Below are positions 1-7,665 of a DNA stretch of 64,000 nucleotides, one piece after another (position 1 is the first letter of the stretch; every line of letters begins with the position of its first letter). Origin of the DNA: CAZVYN01 sp964631125 (GTDB lineage Bacteria > Eisenbacteria > RBG-16-71-46 > CAIMUX01); NCBI GenBank assembly GCA_964631125.1, contig CAZVYN010000013.1, positions 4,588-68,587 of the forward strand, in the 5' to 3' direction. The notes under the pieces were generated by a model, which saw only the letters and a list, made by a program, of their open reading frames with translations, had not been told where the DNA came from and made no database searches. A program made the translations under genes and the position numbers.

Positions 1-1167
1 GTAGCTCAGTCGCTCCGCGAAGAGCGTTCCCAGCAAGACGAACAGATTGGAGACGGCCAGCAGCGTGAGCACGGCCCAGCCGGCGCCCGACGCGGCCACA
101 CGAGCGAGCGGATCGGCGCTCCGCACGCCGCGCGCCCACACGACGAGACCGACGACGACGAGCGCGAGTCCGATCCATGGCCCGAGCGAACCGAAGCCGA
201 TCGGCTCGAGCGCTCCGTACGAATAGTCAGGCGTGAGCAGACTCGGCCAGACGAAGAGCCCGACATACTTCGCGAACACGGCCAGCGCGGTTGCGACGCG
301 TGGAATCAGCGGCGAGCCGACCAGCGGATTGTCGGCAAAGGCGAGGATCGGCGCCGGCGTGTCGCGCAGCACCCAAGCTCGCAGGGCGAAGGCGAAGAGC
401 ACGCCCGGCGCCAGCGGCAACGCAGCTTGGAGCCCGCCGGCCAACACCTCGCCCCAAGAGCGACGCCCGGCGCGAGACCCAGACAGCGCCGCGCGGGCCG
501 GCAGGTCGGCCGCACCGAGGATCGCCGCGAGGAACGGCAAGAGGAATGCGCTCTCCTTGGCCAGGCAGGCCGCAGCGGCGGCGAGGGTCGCCATCCCCCA
601 TGCGGCCATCGCGAGCGCCGGACTCCGCGCCATCCATACGACTCTCGCCGCCAGCAGAGCCAGCAGCCCCAATCCGGTCGCGAGCAGCTCCGCGCGGCCG
701 ACGACAGCCAGCACCACCTCGCTATGCATCGGATGGAGCGCCCAGATCAGCCCCACGAGGAACGCCGCGATCCAGGCGGCGCGATTCTGGTTCGCGCGCG
801 CGGACGATCCCCCGCGCGGCGCGGCCATCAGGAGCAGGCCGACGCACAGGTACGCGAGCGCGCTGACCGCGCCATGCGCGAGCACGTTGGTCCGGTGGAA
901 GGCCGAGGGCGCGCCGCTCGAGCCTTTCCACTCGTACGCGAACGCCGTCAGCGTGAGCGGCCGATAGAGACGGGACGGCAGTTCAGGCCGGTTCCAGTAC
1001 TCGGTCCGCCAGATCTCGCTCACCCGCTCGACCGAGTGGAGGCGCTCGTTCTCCTCGATCGCGATCCGGTCGTCGTAGACGAAGCCGTTGCGGAGCGACC
1101 CGTGATACGGGAGCCACGGGGCCAGGAGAACGACGAGACCGCCGAGGAGGAGCGCCACGCGTGACAT
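1..1167 (-). CDS. DUF1736/TMTC-like polytopic membrane protein, N-terminal 389 residues (3' end outside window)
   Basis: The reverse strand is open from an ATG at 1165-1167 to the window edge, exactly 389 codons, and a GGAAGG ribosome site lies about 10 bases upstream of the ATG. The translation opens with a hydrophobic segment, then a luminal-type loop with FVYDDRIAIEENERL, then many hydrophobic helices. Near residues 290-320 it carries DNPLVGSPLIPR, then FAKYVGLFVWPS and DYSYG, and near the cut FAERLSY. This pattern is typical of the DUF1736 region of TMTC-type proteins, which carry a membrane domain followed by TPR repeats and are related to GT-C protein O-mannosyltransferases. The TPR part would lie beyond the window. 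Family assignment is by motif recognition; the substrate is unknown. It is transcribed divergently from the BNR-repeat gene. Confidence 0.75.
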   Translation of the reverse strand, partial: MSRVALLLGGLVVLLAPWLPYHGSLRNGFVYDDRIAIEENERLHSVERVSEIWRTEYWNRPELPSRLYRPLTLTAFAYEWKGSSGAPSAFHRTNVLAHGAVSALAYLCVGLLLMAAPRGGSSARANQNRAAWIAAFLVGLIWALHPMHSEVVLAVVGRAELLATGLGLLALLAARVVWMARSPALAMAAWGMATLAAAAACLAKESAFLLPFLAAILGAADLPARAALSGSRAGRRSWGEVLAGGLQAALPLAPGVLFAFALRAWVLRDTPAPILAFADNPLVGSPLIPRVATALAVFAKYVGLFVWPSLLTPDYSYGALEPIGFGSLGPWIGLALVVVGLVVWARGVRSADPLARVAASGAGWAVLTLLAVSNLFVLLGTLFAERLSY

Positions 1168-1410
1168 CGCGTCGCATCCTTCCCGGAGGCGGGCGTCGGC
1201 GGCAAGCGGAATCCTCCCACGCGCGCTGGCTGGTCGTTTGCGAGTCACGTGCGAGCCGCTCGAGAGCCGCTTGCGAGCGGTCGTTCGTCGTCTTAGCATC
1301 CCCCGCGCACTGCCTCGTTCGGCCCGGGGATCCCACGGGGTGCTTGTGCACACGATCGAAGGCGGCCAGAGCGTCGTGTGCCTCCACCCCGGCCGCCCGA
1401 GGAGCCATCG
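1168..1410. promoter_or_regulatory. Divergent intergenic region between DUF1736 gene and BNR-repeat gene
   Basis: This 243-base gap separates two genes that are transcribed away from each other, so it must hold both promoters. I see ribosome sites at its two ends (GGAAGG for the left gene, GAGGAG for the right gene) but no convincing -35/-10 pair and no gene. Confidence 0.4.
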
Positions 1411-2601
1411 ATGGCGAAGCCTGCGGCGAAGAAGTCCGCATCGAAGAACCCGGTCGCGAAGAAGAGCGCTCCGAAGGGGCTTCCGGTCGTGCTGGTCGGA
1501 ACGCGCAAGGGCGCCTTCGTCCTGACGGGCGATGCGAACCGTCGGAAGTGGCAGGTGACTGGCCCGCACTTCCTCGGCAATGTCATCCAGCATTTCCTGC
1601 TCGATCCGCGGGATCAGCGCACGCTTTTGATCGCGGCGAAGACCGGCCACCTCGGCCCGACCGTCTTCCGCTCCACCGATTGGGGCAAGCGCTGGAAGGA
1701 GGCGTCGCGCCCGCCCGCTTTCCCGAAGGCGGCCGAAGGAGAGACGGGCCGCGCCGTGAAGAGCGTCTTCTGGTTGACCCCGGGACTCAGCTCGCAGCCG
1801 AAGGTCTGGTACGCCGGAACTTCACCCGACGGACTCTTCCGTTGCGATGACGGCGGTGACACCTGGGACGAGGTGAAGGGATTCAACGACCATCCGCTGC
1901 GCCAGACCTGGATGAAAGACGGCGGCTCGGCGGATGGCCTCCTCACCCATTCGATCGCGATCGACCCGCGCGATGCGAAGCACATCTACCTGAGCATCTC
2001 GACCGGCGGGACGTTCGAGAGCCGCGATGGGGGCGCCGACTGGGCTCCGCTCAATCGCGGCGTCGTAGCCGACTTCATCCCGCTGAAGGATCCAGAGTGG
2101 GGACACGATCCGCACCTCTTCGTGATGCACCCGGCCGACCCCGATCGCCTCTACCAGCAGAATCACTGTGGCATCTATCGCCTCGACCGCGCGAAGGGCG
2201 AGACATGGACGCGCATCGGCGCGAACATGCCGAAGAAGGTCGGCGACATCGGCTTCCCTCTCGTTGTGCATCCCCGCAACGTCGACACCGCGTGGGTCTT
2301 CCCGATGGACGGCACGAGCGTCTGGCCGCGCACGAGTCCCGAGGGGAAGCCGGCCTGCTATGTGACGCGCAACGGAGGCAAATCTTGGCAGCGGCAGGAC
2401 CGCGGACTTCCCCAGGAGCACGCCTACTGGACCGTGATGCGTCAATCGATGTGCGACGACGGCCGCGATCCGCTCGGCCTCTATCTGGGCAACACTGCGG
2501 GCGAGGTTTGGATGAGCCGCGACGAGGGCGAGAAGTGGGAGAACATCGCGCGTCACCTGCCGGAGATCTATTCGGTCGCCACCGGCGTGAGGGCGAAGTA
2601 A
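1411..2601 (+). CDS. BNR-repeat / VPS10-like beta-propeller protein (exo-alpha-sialidase-like fold)
   Basis: A 396-residue protein. The ATG at 1411 is chosen over an upstream in-frame ATG (1378) because GAGGAG lies just before it and the upstream stretch is Pro-rich filler. After a Lys/Ala-rich N-terminus it shows repeated BNR/Asp-box signatures such as STDWGKRW, CDDGGDTW, SRDGGADW, RNGGKSW and SRDEGEKW spaced through the chain, the mark of a multi-bladed propeller. No secretion signal is visible, so it is probably cytoplasmic. A MoaD-like sulfur-carrier gene follows after three bases, so the two are co-transcribed. Family members are often annotated as sialidases or glycosyl hydrolases, but nothing here proves hydrolase activity. 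Confidence 0.85.
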   Translation: MAKPAAKKSASKNPVAKKSAPKGLPVVLVGTRKGAFVLTGDANRRKWQVTGPHFLGNVIQHFLLDPRDQRTLLIAAKTGHLGPTVFRSTDWGKRWKEASRPPAFPKAAEGETGRAVKSVFWLTPGLSSQPKVWYAGTSPDGLFRCDDGGDTWDEVKGFNDHPLRQTWMKDGGSADGLLTHSIAIDPRDAKHIYLSISTGGTFESRDGGADWAPLNRGVVADFIPLKDPEWGHDPHLFVMHPADPDRLYQQNHCGIYRLDRAKGETWTRIGANMPKKVGDIGFPLVVHPRNVDTAWVFPMDGTSVWPRTSPEGKPACYVTRNGGKSWQRQDRGLPQEHAYWTVMRQSMCDDGRDPLGLYLGNTAGEVWMSRDEGEKWENIARHLPEIYSVATGVRAK

Positions 2602-2604
2602 GCC

Positions 2605-2865
2605 ATGAAAGTGCTGATTCCATCGCCGCTGCGGTCGTACACGGGAGGCCGCAGCGAAGTGGAAGGCGCGGGCGCCACGGTGGTCGAGGTCCTCGACGAC
2701 CTCGACCGTCGTCACCCAGGATTGAAGTTCCGCATGGTGGACGAGCAGGGCCAAGTCCGTGAACACATGCGCGTCTTCGTCAACGGCGAGAGTTGCCGAT
2801 CACTCGAAGACCTCGTCGGTCCCACCGACGAGGTCTTCATTGTCCAGGCGTTGAGTGGTGGTTGA
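2605..2865 (+). CDS. MoaD/ThiS-family ubiquitin-like sulfur-carrier protein
   Basis: An 86-residue beta-grasp protein that ends in the Gly-Gly needed for adenylation and thiocarboxylate formation (C-terminus VQALSGG). The core FVNGESCR followed by DEVFIVQALSGG is typical of MoaD and ThiS. It starts three bases after the BNR-repeat gene stop, so translation is likely coupled. Moco genes moeA, moaC and mobA lie about 6-8 kb away on the other strand, so a role as molybdopterin-synthase small subunit is possible. The direct partner suggested by the operon is instead the beta-propeller protein. No MoaE or MoeB gene is visible in the window. Confidence 0.85.
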   Translation: MKVLIPSPLRSYTGGRSEVEGAGATVVEVLDDLDRRHPGLKFRMVDEQGQVREHMRVFVNGESCRSLEDLVGPTDEVFIVQALSGG

Positions 2866-2894
2866 CCGGGCATTTGCTCCGCAAATGCCCGGTC
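2864..2894. terminator. Perfect 14-bp hairpin between convergent genes
   Basis: Arms 2864-2877 and 2881-2894 are perfectly complementary around a 3-base loop. The left arm includes the last two bases of the MoaD-like stop codon. No clear T-run follows, but a stem this strong between two convergent genes fits a bidirectional terminator. It could also be a dispersed palindromic element. Confidence 0.55.
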
Positions 2895-2937
2895 CCCTCT
2901 CTCACTCCCGTCTCCCCTTCTAACCACCCTTGGCGCT

Positions 2938-5598
2938 CTAGCGCCCTTCTCCCCCGCGCCCCGCCACCCCAAGTTCCTTCACCCGCTCGATCACCTTCAC
3001 CAACTCCCTCGCTTCTTCACTCCCCAACTCCCCCGCCGCCCCCTTCGCCAACTCCAGCGCCCCATCGATCGAGTGCTCCTTCGCCCAGAAGCTCCCTCGC
3101 AGGATCTCCGCCAACTCCGCCGCCGCCGCCGCCATCCGCAGATGCGCCGATGCGCGTGAGACGCTTGTCGCGATGTCCGCGGGCTCGATCGGCCGCTCGA
3201 TCTCACGCACCTCTCCCGGTCCGCTCGACCAGCCGCCGTCTTCTCGCGGCCGCTCCCATCGGAACCGCACCACCCCGAGTCGGCGGTTGCGCGGCGCATC
3301 GTCAGCCAAGCGCACCTCGTAGAGCGCCGTGACCGTGTGCCCCGCGCCGAGCTCGCCCGCGTCGACCGCGTCGTTCCTGAAATCGCGGTCGGCCACGTCG
3401 CGGTTCTCATAACCGAGCAGCCGGTAGCGCTCGACGACGGCAGGGTCGAACTCGACTTGGATCTTCGCGTCGCGCCCGATGGTCTGCAGCGTGCCCGAGA
3501 GTTCGCTCACGAAGACACGCTCGGCCTCTTCGATCGAGTCGACGTAGTAGGCCGCGCCGTCGCCGTTGTCGGCCAGTTGCTCCATCAGCACGTCGTTGTA
3601 GTTGCCCATCCCGAAACCGATCGTCGAGAGGTAGATCCCGCGGTCACTCTCGCGGCGCACCGTCTCCAGGATCGACTCCGGCCCAGTCCGTCCGACGTTG
3701 GCGACGCCGTCCGAGCAGAGGAGGAGTCGCGCCTGACGACCTTCGCGCCGCATCTCACGCGCCAGCTCGTACCCGATCCGCAGCCCCTCTTCCGCGTTCG
3801 TGCTGCCGCTCGGCGAGAGCGCGTCGATGTGGCTCTGGATGATCGCGCGATCCTCGACCGAGGTCGGGCGCAGCACGACCCGCGACTGCGTTTCGTAGAC
3901 CACGAGCGCCACGCGGTCGCTCGGGTGCAGTTCGTCGAGCAGCAGTCCCAGCGCGCGCTTCACCGTCTGCAACCGATCCTCGCGGTCCATCGAGCCCGAG
4001 ACATCGACGACGAAGACCAGGTCGGTCGGCTTGCGATCCTCGGCGTCGATCGAACGCCCCTGGATCCCGACCCGCACGAGCTGATGGTTCGGACGGAACG
4101 GCGCAGGCGAACCGTCGACGAAGATCCGGAAGTCGGGCTCGGTGAACTCGGGATAGCCCGGGTCGAATGCGTTGACGAACTCTTCCACCCGGATCGCTTC
4201 GCGCGGCGGTAGGTACCCACGCCCCAGATACTCCCGCGTGATCGTGTACGACGCCCGATCCACATCCACCGCGAAGGTCGACTGCGCATCGTCCCGCGTA
4301 TCGATGAACGGATTCACCCCTTCGGACTCGAAGTACATCGCGTCGTACGGTTCGTCGTTCCGAAGGGCCGTGCCCGCATCGCTGTCGCTCTCGAGGAGAG
4401 TGATCGCTCCCCGACGCCGCGCTTCGGACGGCGCTCCCGTCGGCGCAGACTGGTTCGTGGCGGTGTCTCGATGCTTCCCGGCTGACGCCACGCCCGCTTC
4501 CCCTCGGCCCAGCGGATCCCGCACCTGGACACCATCGACTTGATACTGCGCCTCGCCCGCTGGACCTCCGCGGAAGTGGATCGCGTCGCCCTTCACGATG
4601 ACGCCCGCCTTCAGCCCGATCCTGTCGGCGATCTCGTCGGCGGGTAGACTCTCCATGTCCTTCGAAGTCATCGAATGGGCCGTATCCGTCCGCTTCGTCT
4701 CGAGAACTTCCTTCGTCGCGACGATCTGGAGCTCGGCAATCGTATCCACCGGATGCGAGTCCAAGGTGGCAGCGATCAGCACTCCGTCGTCCGTCGACAC
4801 GCTCACCGATTCTGCCGTGACCGTCTGATAACCCATCATGAGCACGCGCAATGTGTAGAGCCCCTCGGGGACGCCGCGGATCGCGAACTCTCCGGTCGGA
4901 CCCGTCGCAGCGGCAAACTGGGTTGCGACGAGAACCACGTTGGCGTACTCGAGCGGCCTACCGGCTGCGTCCGAGACTCTCCCTGTGACTGCTCCGTCTT
5001 CTCCACCCCGGAACAGTTCGATGCGACTCGTGCGGCTTCCCGCGGGTGCGGTTGCCTCGGCGAGCACTGGCCTAGGGTCCTGCGGCGCGTTTTTCGCTGC
5101 AACGTCGACGCGGCTGAGTGCCGGTGCTTCGGGCCGAGCTTCCGCAGCTTGCCGGGAGGCCGCACTGGGGGATGGGACGGGAACCGTCGCCTGGCGACCT
5201 CCCGGGGCTGCGGTCTCGGGCTCGGGCTCAGGCTCGGATTCGGATTCGGATTCGGGCTCGGAGTCCAACATCGAGGTTTGCGGAACTGCTTGCTCCTTGG
5301 TCTCCATCGCGCCTGTGTCCGCCTCCGGCGGCTGGATGCGTATCTGCGGCTCCGGACCGTCCGAGAGGAGGATCACGAGCAAGACGGCCGCGACGGCAGC
5401 AGCGCCGATGGGGGCGAGCCACCACGAACGCCAGCGGCGGCGCGCCGACGAGCCGTCTGCGTCGGAGCCGTGCGCTGGATCATCGCTCCGCAGCGGCTCC
5501 AGCTCTTCCCCTCGCGCGTGGCGCTCGAGGTTCTTCCAGACGCGCGCCTTCTCAGCTTCCGTGAGTTGATCGCGGCGACGATCGAAGTGCTCGTTCAT
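2938..5598 (-). CDS. Transmembrane protein with CarboxypepD_reg-like, TonB-plug-like and YfbK-type VWA domains; probable anti-sigma partner
   Basis: An 886-residue chimera. Residues 1-55 are cytoplasmic and helical, 59-79 form one membrane helix, and 110-130 are a Ser/Glu/Pro-Glu repeat. Residues 203-280 match a carboxypeptidase-regulatory-like beta sandwich (GRVSDAAGRPLEYANVVL), and 285-360 resemble a TonB-receptor plug ending in QYQVDGVQVRDP. From 425 the chain matches YfbK-type von Willebrand proteins: VWF-A N-terminal region, a VWA domain with an intact MIDAS (DVSGS at 532-536) and a C-terminal DUF3520-like region. Its ATG overlaps the stop of the sigma gene by four bases (ATGA). Position, short cytoplasmic head and single helix fit an anti-sigma or sensor role, but no zinc-finger anti-sigma motif is visible. 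That role is inferred. Confidence 0.8.
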   Translation of the reverse strand: MNEHFDRRRDQLTEAEKARVWKNLERHARGEELEPLRSDDPAHGSDADGSSARRRWRSWWLAPIGAAAVAAVLLVILLSDGPEPQIRIQPPEADTGAMETKEQAVPQTSMLDSEPESESESEPEPEPETAAPGGRQATVPVPSPSAASRQAAEARPEAPALSRVDVAAKNAPQDPRPVLAEATAPAGSRTSRIELFRGGEDGAVTGRVSDAAGRPLEYANVVLVATQFAAATGPTGEFAIRGVPEGLYTLRVLMMGYQTVTAESVSVSTDDGVLIAATLDSHPVDTIAELQIVATKEVLETKRTDTAHSMTSKDMESLPADEIADRIGLKAGVIVKGDAIHFRGGPAGEAQYQVDGVQVRDPLGRGEAGVASAGKHRDTATNQSAPTGAPSEARRRGAITLLESDSDAGTALRNDEPYDAMYFESEGVNPFIDTRDDAQSTFAVDVDRASYTITREYLGRGYLPPREAIRVEEFVNAFDPGYPEFTEPDFRIFVDGSPAPFRPNHQLVRVGIQGRSIDAEDRKPTDLVFVVDVSGSMDREDRLQTVKRALGLLLDELHPSDRVALVVYETQSRVVLRPTSVEDRAIIQSHIDALSPSGSTNAEEGLRIGYELAREMRREGRQARLLLCSDGVANVGRTGPESILETVRRESDRGIYLSTIGFGMGNYNDVLMEQLADNGDGAAYYVDSIEEAERVFVSELSGTLQTIGRDAKIQVEFDPAVVERYRLLGYENRDVADRDFRNDAVDAGELGAGHTVTALYEVRLADDAPRNRRLGVVRFRWERPREDGGWSSGPGEVREIERPIEPADIATSVSRASAHLRMAAAAAELAEILRGSFWAKEHSIDGALELAKGAAGELGSEEARELVKVIERVKELGVAGRGGEGR
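5215..5270. repeat. Hexamer tandem repeat encoding Ser-Glu/Pro-Glu run
   Basis: Imperfect 6-base units alternating between ggctcg-like and gattcg-like forms run through this stretch of the VWA gene and encode alternating Ser-Glu then Pro-Glu residues. Because the unit is a multiple of three, slippage would change linker length without breaking the frame. Confidence 0.7.
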
Positions 5599-6176
5599 GA
5601 CAGTTGTCCCTTCAGACCCTCGGCGACCGGAAGCCCGCTCTCACCCAGAAGACCTTGCATGCGTTCGCGCGCTCGCGTGTGGTGCACCCGGACGGTGCTC
5701 TCCTTGCAGCGGAGGATGGCGGCGATCTCGCGGTAGTCGAGTCCGTCCCATTCGCGCAGCAGGAGCGCCGCACGTTGATGCCCCGAAAGCTTGGCGAGCG
5801 CGCGGTTCAGCGCGGCTCGTTCGCTCGCGAAGCGCACGTGGCCTGTGTCCGGCCCGACCCACGCCGTGGACTCGTGCAGTTCGACGCTGCGTTTGATCCG
5901 CTTCAGCGCCGAGCGCTTCCAGTCCATCGCCAGATGCCACGCGATGCGCCGTAGCCACTGCGCGAGAGGCGCGTCACCTCGGTAACTGCCGAGGTGAGTC
6001 CACGCCCGCACGAAGGTTTCCTGCAGGAGATCGAGCGCCTCGTCGCGGTCCCCGACCTGATAGGCCAGGAGCGAGAAGAGCCGGTCGGCCGTGGCGTCGT
6101 AGAGACTTCGCCACGCCGATTCGTCGCCCGCCGCCGCTCTTCGCGCGAGGTTCCGATCTGCTTCGGTGTCTTGCAT
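5595..6176 (-). CDS. ECF-family RNA polymerase sigma factor
   Basis: A 193-residue protein. The ATG at 6174-6176 is preceded by GGGAG at normal spacing; a longer reading exists but would start in low-complexity repeat DNA. Region 2 is clear (SLLAYQVGDRDEALDLLQ followed by FVRAWTHL), and region 4 shows the helix-turn-helix (LDYREIAAILRCKESTVR). Regions 1.1 and 3 are missing, as in all extracytoplasmic-function sigma factors. The stop overlaps the start of the VWA-domain membrane protein by four bases, the usual sigma/anti-sigma layout. The upstream region holds a tandem repeat and a 54-bp palindrome that may affect its expression. The target regulon is unknown. Confidence 0.92.
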   Translation of the reverse strand: MQDTEADRNLARRAAAGDESAWRSLYDATADRLFSLLAYQVGDRDEALDLLQETFVRAWTHLGSYRGDAPLAQWLRRIAWHLAMDWKRSALKRIKRSVELHESTAWVGPDTGHVRFASERAALNRALAKLSGHQRAALLLREWDGLDYREIAAILRCKESTVRVHHTRARERMQGLLGESGLPVAEGLKGQLS

Positions 6177-6257
6177 GACGGCTCCCGGTCTCACTCCCCC
6201 GATTGCGGCCTCATGGACGCGCCCGGGCGCGGCGTTGCTTACGACGGGTTTGCGCGG

Positions 6258-6350
6258 ATGGCGTGGGTCGCGTGGGTCGCGCGAGCCTGCGGGTCGCTGG
6301 GGCCTCCGGGTCGCACGGGTCGCGCGGGTCCCGCAGGTCCCACCGCCGCG
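6258..6350. repeat. Degenerate 9-bp tandem repeat upstream of sigma gene
   Basis: About nine diverged copies of a unit close to cgggtcgcg run head to tail just upstream of the sigma gene start and next to the large palindrome. The region is not part of the supported coding sequences. It may be a simple slippage repeat. Confidence 0.6.
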
Positions 6351-6360
6351 CCGTCCGTGG

Positions 6361-6414
6361 CTTGTGAAAAATGGTGCAACTATTGCCGGCAATAGTTGCA
6401 CCATTTTTCACAAG
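6361..6414. repeat. Perfect 54-bp palindrome (27-bp arms, no loop)
   Basis: Bases 6361-6387 are the exact reverse complement of 6388-6414, meeting at tattgcc/ggcaata with no spacer. It lies in the 433-base divergent gap between the sigma gene and the deacetylase-like gene and is more AT-rich than its surroundings. Nothing else in the region is comparable in length. It could be an operator, a strong bidirectional hairpin or a palindromic mobile element. Confidence 0.9.
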
Positions 6415-6609
6415 CGGGGCGCGCCATCGAGGACGTCCCGCCCACCAGGTGCGGATCAGACCGCGCGCTTGGGCGTGAGCCGTCGACGTCGCGCCCTTCC
6501 GAGTGGCCCCGCCATCCCGCATTTGCGTAGCCTCCGCCGCATGCCTACCGACCCGACACCTCGCAGTGGTCCAACTCCACCACAGACGCGCCCACTGGTG
6601 CGCCCACCC

Positions 6610-7665
6610 ATGCGCCTCATCCGCACCGACCGGTTTCTGGAGCACGACCCTGGCCCCGGGCATCCAGAACATCCGGGACGTCTCGCGGCGATCTATCGCG
6701 ATCTCGACGCGCGACCGCTCGCGGGGACGGAGTTCGCGGCGCCGCGCAAGGCTTCCGATGAGGAGATCACGCGTGTCCACACGGCGGATCATCTGCGCGT
6801 GATCGAGGCGACGCGAGGGATTGCTTCGTCGCGCCTCGACAGCGACACCACCACGAGTGCGGCCTCGGCGGAGGCGGCGCGGCTGGCGGCGGGGGCGATG
6901 CTCTCGGCGGTCGAGCAGGTCATGAGCGGCGAATCGCACGGGGCTTTCGCTCTCGTGCGTCCGCCGGGACATCACGCCGAAGTCGGCGCGGCGATGGGGT
7001 TCTGTCTCTACAACAACGTCGCGGTGGCGGCGCAGTTCGCGCTCGATCATCTCGGCGTGAAGCGCGTGGTCATCGTCGATCCGGACGTGCACCATGGCAA
7101 CGGCACACAGCATTCCTTCTACGATCGCAAGGATGTCCTCTACATCTCGAGCCATCGCTATCCCTTCTATCCGGGCACAGGTTGGTTCGACGAAGTCGGC
7201 GTCGGCCGCGGCGAAGGCTACACGGTCAACCTCCCGATGCCGGGCGGCATGGGCGATGCCGACTTCCTCCATCTCTATCGGCGCGTGGTCGACCCGATCG
7301 TGGCGGCGTTCGAGCCCGAACTCGTCCTGGTCTCGGCCGGGTTCGATACATGGAAGCTCGATCCACTCGGCGGGATGGCGGTGACCGAGCGCGGGTTCCG
7401 GGAGCTGTTCGGGGTCTTCGCGGGATGGGCGGAGCGGCACTGTCCAGGGCGCATCGCGCTGGCGCTGGAAGGTGGGTATGACTTGGCGGGACTGGTGAAC
7501 GGCGTGCGGGCGGCGGTGGAGTCGGTGACGGGGGATGAGGTCGCTGAGAGGTCGGGTGCTGCTCCGGGGGGGCTCGATCCTATCGACTTCCTCGACGTGG
7601 GAGTTCGGACGAGGGATGTAGCGGAACGCGCGCACGCGGCGCTCGCGCGTTACTGGCCGACTTGA
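6610..7665 (+). CDS. Class II histone-deacetylase-like (acetoin utilization/acetylpolyamine amidohydrolase family) zinc hydrolase
   Basis: A 351-residue protein starting at the ATG that gives the family's usual N-terminus (MRLIRTDRFLEHD). An in-frame ATG at 6541 would add a Pro-rich 23-residue tail; neither has a clear ribosome site. The metal and catalytic motifs are all present: RPPGHH near 117, DPDVHHGNGTQ near 157, SAGFDTW near 242 and EGGYD near 287. The family usually has DxDVHHGNG, and here the position before the zinc-binding Asp is Pro. Bacterial members deacylate small acetylated compounds or acetyl-lysine; the substrate cannot be told from sequence. Its 3' end overlaps the 3' end of serB by 16 bases on the other strand. 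Confidence 0.88.
   Translation: MRLIRTDRFLEHDPGPGHPEHPGRLAAIYRDLDARPLAGTEFAAPRKASDEEITRVHTADHLRVIEATRGIASSRLDSDTTTSAASAEAARLAAGAMLSAVEQVMSGESHGAFALVRPPGHHAEVGAAMGFCLYNNVAVAAQFALDHLGVKRVVIVDPDVHHGNGTQHSFYDRKDVLYISSHRYPFYPGTGWFDEVGVGRGEGYTVNLPMPGGMGDADFLHLYRRVVDPIVAAFEPELVLVSAGFDTWKLDPLGGMAVTERGFRELFGVFAGWAERHCPGRIALALEGGYDLAGLVNGVRAAVESVTGDEVAERSGAAPGGLDPIDFLDVGVRTRDVAERAHAALARYWPT

Noticed and set aside
233..1164. Overlapping + strand frames opposite the left-edge membrane protein
   Set aside because: Arg/Pro/Ala-rich filler; the reverse strand gives a polytopic DUF1736 protein with a good ribosome site.
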